Positions 44,742 to 48,575 of a stretch of DNA of 48,575 nucleotides are shown piece by piece (position 1 is the first letter of the stretch; each line of letters starts with the position of its first letter). The notes below the pieces were generated by a model, which saw nothing but the letters and a program-made list of their open reading frames with translations, had not been told where the DNA came from and did not search any database. This stretch comes from UBA1731 sp964567665. GTDB lineage: Bacteria > Verrucomicrobiota > Kiritimatiellia > RFP12 > UBA1067. The stretch is taken from the NCBI GenBank assembly GCA_964567665.1, contig CAZMNN010000018.1:1-48575 (forward strand). Direction: 5' to 3'. Made by a program: the position numbers and the translations under genes.

Positions 44742-47614
44742 ACGCCGGAATTCAGCGAATGCTTCGTGTTGCGCTGCTTGCGCTCGTCGCAGCGGCGGGC
44801 GCAAGCCTTTTCTTCACAGTCCGCAACGGTGTGGAGACCGATCTGCTTGCGCTTGCTGGGGATGTCGGCGGCGGACTGAAGGATGCCGCTTCCGCAATGT
44901 CCACATCGGCGCGTTTCCTTGTGAGGGCGGAATCAGAGGAGGCGGCAAAGTCCCGTCTTGAGGATCTTGGGGTTTCAGCGAAATCGTCGTCGGAGATGTC
45001 AGCCGCGCTCACGGCTGTCGCCCCGTATGCGCACGGATTTCTGTCGCGATCGACGCGAAGGCTGCTTGAGGCTGGCGAGTATGCGGCGGTGCGGGATGCC
45101 GCCGTGGCGAGACTCTACTCTCCGATGCCGCCGGCTCTTCCTCTCAACGTTGACCCGTTTCTCCTTTTCACGGATTGGGCGATGGACGCCGCCGCGTCGA
45201 AGGGCGAGTGGGTGGCGGTCAACGTGTATCTTTCGACTGGGCAGGCGGCAGCCGCGCTCGCGGCCGTCCGGGGCGCTGATGACGTGAGATGTGCCGGCGC
45301 ACCGTTCCATGCGGCGGTCGCCTCGGAACGTTCCAAGAGCGAGGTCAACGTTCTCTCCGCTGTGTCGCTCGCGTTTGTGGTTCTGTTCGGATGGATGCTT
45401 GTCCGTTCGTTTCGGTTCGTGCCTCTGCTGATTGCCGTGCAGGCGGCCGCGTTCTGCGTTGCCTCCGCCGCTCTTTTCGCCGTGTTTGGAAAGCCACATC
45501 TCGTGACCTTCGTATTCGGGACGTCGTTGATAGGGCTGAGCGTCGATTATGTGTACCATTCGCTGGCGGCGAAACGTCCGATATCAAGACCGCTTACGCT
45601 GTCGTTCCTGAGCACTGCGGCGTGTTTTCTTCCGTTGATGCTTTCGGATGTCGGCGTGATGAATCAGATGGCTCTCTTCACGGTTGCGGGGCTTGCAACG
45701 GTCTATGCGGCGGTGATGCTGTTTCTGCGGCCCGATGGCTCTGCGGTTGGCGGATGCGGTGGTGAAGTCTCAGGAGATGCGATTGCCCTCGCCAAAGGCG
45801 TCTCCGGTCGCCCATGGCTTCGGTTCGCCGCCGTTGCGGCCGTTGCGGTTCTGCCGCCATTGGTGGGGATTGTTGGGGTGGAATGCGGTGTGTTTGAGCG
45901 GCGGGACACCGTTGACATATCGAGATTCTACCGTCCCGATCCGTATCTTGCGGAAGGCGAGCGGATTGCCGCAGAGATGTCCGGCGGATCGCTGATTCCG
46001 TCCGCCGGTGAACAGAGGCGCAACATTCGGCTGGTGGCGGCGCTGTATGCGGCGGAGGGGGAAAGATACCGCAGCATGACCGGACTGCCTGCGGCTGCGT
46101 TCGCCATAAGCGAGTCTTGTCCGGTGTTCGATCCGAAGGGTGCGATAGAGGGGCTGTTCGCCGGATGGCTTCGTGAGACTGACCGGCTGCTGTGTGTGTC
46201 GCTTGCGGTTTTGGCCTTGGCGCTCGTGTTTCTGTTTCGCCGTGAATGTATCGACTTCATCATACCCGTTGCGGTTGCATATTCCGCGACGTACGGTCTG
46301 CTCGTATGCATGGGCGAGACGATGAACTTCTTCACGAAGATATGCTTTTTCCTTTTTGTCGGTCTCGGACTTGACTATTCCGTGTTCGGGTGGCATGGCG
46401 CTTCAAGGGCGGCAGGGAAAGCCGTACTCTATTCGTTCCTCACGAGTTTCGTCGGATTCGGTCTGCTCGGTTTCACGGATTTTTCCGTGACGCGCTCCAT
46501 GGGCATTACACTTGCCTTCGGGCTTGCGGTGTCGTACTTCGCAGCCAGGATGTGCTGCGGATTCTCAAGGGCGGCGTTTCGTCTTGACGGAGGTCAAACG
46601 CCTGCCGCCGGTGCGCGACACAGCGTGATCGTGACCGATGCACCGCAGCAGTGGCATGAACAGCGTGAGCAGTGCGCTTCGCGCTTCTGGATGCAGTTCA
46701 TGTGGCTGTCGTATGCCATGTTCGGCAAGACGTTCCAGCGTCTCATATTCCTTTTCGCGATGCCGTTCATATATCTCTTCTCCGTCCCGGCGCGGACGGC
46801 TCTTGCCACGTTCTACCGGACGCTTTCGGTTCATTCCGGGACGGAGATGCGGCCGACAGCATGGCGGCTGTTCAGGCACATTCTTGGTTTCGCGTGGGGG
46901 CTGATGGACAAGACGGACGCATGCACTCTCAGGAAAAACCTGCCTGAGATGTCCGTCCGGGATGATGACGGCTGGCGGAGGTTCAAGGCACTTGTGGATT
47001 CCGGGAAAGGCGTGTTTCTGATGTGTTCCCATGTCGGGACGGTCGGGGTGCTGCCGGCCTTGCCGGAGACGTTGAAGCGCAAGGGAATCTCCGCCGTGTT
47101 TCCAAAGGTGCACGCCTTTCAGCAGATGGGGCACGATGCCATATTCATGAAGGTGTTCATGAGACATTTTGACGCCACGAGGTTCGAGTTCCACGCGGTG
47201 GAGGATATAGGAGTGGAGACTGCGGTGTCGATGCAGGAGGCGATAGGGCGCGGAGAGATTGTGATAATGGCGGGCGACAGGACGAGCGCCGGATCTGGAA
47301 GTGTGCTGCGCCACAAGTTTTTGGGAGTTGATTGCCTTTGGCCGAAAGGCGTATTCCGGTTTGCGGAACTGATGGAGTCTCCGGTGTTCGCCGTCGTATG
47401 TGTGCGGACTGGATGGAACAGGTATGATGTCCACATCGCTGATTTGATGAACGGAGAAGGGGAGCGGCCGGCGTCATACCGTCGCCGCTCTGGTGCGATA
47501 TTCGAAAACTACGTAAGGTTCCTTGAGGCGGAGACGATTGCGCATCCGGAACAGTGGTATCAGTTCTACGACTTCTTCGGAGCCGTCAGAAGTCCAGCTT
47601 CGCGCCCATCGTGA
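44738..47614 (+). CDS. MMPL-type exporter fused to an LPLAT-family acyltransferase-like domain
   Basis: 958 residues starting at GTG 44738, overlapping the previous stop. Residues 1-620 form an RND/MMPL exporter with two sets of membrane segments; the acidic pairs expected in the proton path are GLSVDYVYHS and GLGLDYSVFG. From about residue 650 to the end is a lysophospholipid-acyltransferase-like domain (YAMFGKTFQRLIFLF..., GKGVFLMCSHVGTVGVLP, EIVIMAGDRTS). The catalytic HX4(D/E) motif is incomplete: H765 is followed by VGTVG, so the acid is replaced by Gly770. The LolA-MMPL-acyltransferase set resembles the transport part of aryl polyene clusters, but no ketosynthase or carrier-protein genes are present. 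It overlaps the convergent gene's end by 29 nt. Confidence 0.82.
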   Translation: MNAGIQRMLRVALLALVAAAGASLFFTVRNGVETDLLALAGDVGGGLKDAASAMSTSARFLVRAESEEAAKSRLEDLGVSAKSSSEMSAALTAVAPYAHGFLSRSTRRLLEAGEYAAVRDAAVARLYSPMPPALPLNVDPFLLFTDWAMDAAASKGEWVAVNVYLSTGQAAAALAAVRGADDVRCAGAPFHAAVASERSKSEVNVLSAVSLAFVVLFGWMLVRSFRFVPLLIAVQAAAFCVASAALFAVFGKPHLVTFVFGTSLIGLSVDYVYHSLAAKRPISRPLTLSFLSTAACFLPLMLSDVGVMNQMALFTVAGLATVYAAVMLFLRPDGSAVGGCGGEVSGDAIALAKGVSGRPWLRFAAVAAVAVLPPLVGIVGVECGVFERRDTVDISRFYRPDPYLAEGERIAAEMSGGSLIPSAGEQRRNIRLVAALYAAEGERYRSMTGLPAAAFAISESCPVFDPKGAIEGLFAGWLRETDRLLCVSLAVLALALVFLFRRECIDFIIPVAVAYSATYGLLVCMGETMNFFTKICFFLFVGLGLDYSVFGWHGASRAAGKAVLYSFLTSFVGFGLLGFTDFSVTRSMGITLAFGLAVSYFAARMCCGFSRAAFRLDGGQTPAAGARHSVIVTDAPQQWHEQREQCASRFWMQFMWLSYAMFGKTFQRLIFLFAMPFIYLFSVPARTALATFYRTLSVHSGTEMRPTAWRLFRHILGFAWGLMDKTDACTLRKNLPEMSVRDDDGWRRFKALVDSGKGVFLMCSHVGTVGVLPALPETLKRKGISAVFPKVHAFQQMGHDAIFMKVFMRHFDATRFEFHAVEDIGVETAVSMQEAIGRGEIVIMAGDRTSAGSGSVLRHKFLGVDCLWPKGVFRFAELMESPVFAVVCVRTGWNRYDVHIADLMNGEGERPASYRRRSGAIFENYVRFLEAETIAHPEQWYQFYDFFGAVRSPASRPS

Positions 47615-48446
47615 CTATCAGGAAATCCTTCTTTGATTCGCGGGAGGGATTCGCGCCGAGGCTGTTCCTTATCTCATTCCCGACGGCGCAGTGCTGGGTG
47701 ACACCGCCGTAAAGGCTCAGCCATTCGCTGATACGGTAGTCGAGATACAGCTGGATCAGCACGGCGTTCAGTCCTCTTCCGATTTTCTTCCGGTATTCTC
47801 CGTAGCCGACGCGCTGCTGATTCCATCGTTCGCTTCCGCCGTCGAGCCAGACGTTTGGGCGGATTGACAGGTTGCCGACGATCGGGAACGATTTGGTGAC
47901 GCCTACGCGGAAAAACGATTTGCACACCGGCAGGTAGAAGTTCCTCATGCCTGCGTATACCGTGCACCAGGGTGTGTTCAACCGCTCCCAGAACTGCCAT
48001 TCATCGTATGAGTGCCGTCCGTCGCCGTAGTAGCCGTCCATGAAGTTCCATTGTGCGCCGAGTTGCGAATCGAGATTCCATCCATCGTGGAAGTGCCATG
48101 TGTAGGCGTACGCGATGATGGGATCTATCTCCTGGAATGCGTAGCGGCGGCGGTCGTGGTAGTGGCTGCTCACGTCGGACTGCGACCAGATGCCGAACAG
48201 GAAGCGTCCGAACTTGCCGCCTTTCAGTTTGATGGCGGTTCCAGTGTCGAGGTTGAACACCGGATAGATGACCTTTATGCACCCCATGCTCGAATGTCCG
48301 GACGCAAATTCCGGATACGCCCAGAATGAAAGGTCTATTCCCTGCATCAATCCGTGGTCGTACGCATTGATTTCATCGTGCGATGCATCTGTCGCGATGG
48401 CGGAAACGGCAAGAAGGCTGGCCAATGTGAAAATCGCTCTTCTCAT
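47586..48446 (-). CDS. outer-membrane beta-barrel-like protein
   Basis: 286 residues from ATG 48446 (MRRAIFTLASLLAVSAIAT, a signal peptide). The mature part is a series of alternating, aromatic-rich strands (IDLSFWAYPEF, PIIAYAYTWHFHDGWNLD, TVYAGMRNFYLPV, IQLYLDYRISEWLSLYGG) and ends in VTMGAKLDF, with the terminal Phe typical of outer-membrane barrels. I do not recognise the family. The frame stays open upstream through the tandem repeat to the window end, but the signal peptide supports the chosen start. It converges on and overlaps the MMPL gene by 29 nt. Confidence 0.72.
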   Translation of the reverse strand: MRRAIFTLASLLAVSAIATDASHDEINAYDHGLMQGIDLSFWAYPEFASGHSSMGCIKVIYPVFNLDTGTAIKLKGGKFGRFLFGIWSQSDVSSHYHDRRRYAFQEIDPIIAYAYTWHFHDGWNLDSQLGAQWNFMDGYYGDGRHSYDEWQFWERLNTPWCTVYAGMRNFYLPVCKSFFRVGVTKSFPIVGNLSIRPNVWLDGGSERWNQQRVGYGEYRKKIGRGLNAVLIQLYLDYRISEWLSLYGGVTQHCAVGNEIRNSLGANPSRESKKDFLIVTMGAKLDF

Positions 48447-48512
48447 GCCGGTCTTCTGTCTGCATCCATGTTTTTTGCGTAGTGCATCGTTCTGTTGCCT
48501 TGCCCACCTGTG

Positions 48513-48575
48513 CCGCGACACCGCGACACCGCGACACCGCGACACCGCGACACCGCGACACCGCGACACCGCGAC
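48513..48575. repeat. 8-bp tandem repeat array running off the window end
   Basis: About 7.9 perfect copies of CCGCGACA, cut by the window end. The array begins 67 bp upstream of the start codon of the minus-strand barrel protein. Because 8 is not a multiple of 3, copy-number change would shift the reading frame of anything translated through it; all three frames of the array lack stops. Confidence 0.95.

Noticed and set aside
48513..48575. CRISPR array
   Set aside because: The repeats are 8 bp and directly abutting, with no spacers.

Overview
The window looks like a chromosomal segment of an anaerobic, polysaccharide-degrading Gram-negative bacterium, most likely from the PVC group (Kiritimatiellota, Verrucomicrobiota or Lentisphaerota; gut or rumen type). 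This is inference: there is no rRNA or other phylogenetic marker. The supporting signs are high G+C, secreted LamG proteins, an autotransporter-type beta-strand repeat protein, a broad set of carbohydrate-active enzymes (heparinase II/III-like, GH10, DUF4091, GH97, GH20-like, GH31, GH105-DUF4861, CE7), and an oxygen-defence pair of rubredoxin and rubrerythrin. About 33 protein genes fill the window. No tRNA, rRNA, insertion sequence, phage gene or CRISPR array was seen, and no gene-free stretch exceeds 300 bases.

Layout. 1-8.6 kb: a three-LamG secreted protein behind a textbook sigma70 promoter, a 1157-residue heparinase II/III-like protein, a Tat-exported GH10 enzyme and a small secreted repeat protein. 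8.6-16.1 kb: a tight run of a DUF4091 enzyme with a degenerate SGNH tail, GH97, a fused double GT2 glycosyltransferase and 5-formyl-THF cyclo-ligase. 16.2-17.1 kb (minus): a MenA-like prenyltransferase. 17.2-20.1 kb: rubredoxin, rubrerythrin, a radical SAM protein and a GH20-like enzyme. 20.3-26.9 kb: a 1268-residue beta-strand-repeat/LamG surface protein, GH31 and a small secreted protein. 26.9-30.2 kb: maf (plus) facing a minus-strand GT2-psd-pssA unit for phosphatidylethanolamine synthesis. 30.2-41.4 kb: a long close-packed plus-strand unit of GH105-DUF4861 lipoprotein, folD, an unrecognised 653-residue protein, UPF0210, a YeiH-type transporter, a small membrane protein, a siroheme reductase and a CE7 esterase, ending in a good intrinsic terminator. 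41.5-47.6 kb: lepA, a DMT transporter, a LolA-like protein and an MMPL-acyltransferase fusion. 47.6-48.4 kb (minus): an outer-membrane-barrel-like protein preceded by an 8-bp tandem repeat that runs off the window end.

How the genes fit together. The exported enzymes would attack xylan (GH10, CE7), pectin or other uronic-acid polymers (GH105, heparinase-like) and alpha-glycosides (GH31, GH97), with LamG proteins probably binding glycans at the surface. Many genes are coupled by ATGA, GTGA, TGATG or TAATG overlaps. Other genes (lepA, psd, menA and the minus-strand GT2) have a -10 box 6-9 nt before the ATG, which suggests leaderless mRNAs.

Most notable: all three A10 tracts seen in the window lie in front of the two LamG surface proteins, and those two proteins also end in the same kind of ten-residue tail (VPxG....IR). 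Together these suggest a surface-protein class with slippage-prone promoters and possibly a shared C-terminal signal. Also notable are a perfect inverted repeat carrying two outward-facing -10 boxes at 30.18 kb, the degenerate SGNH domain, and the unrecognised gene between folD and UPF0210.
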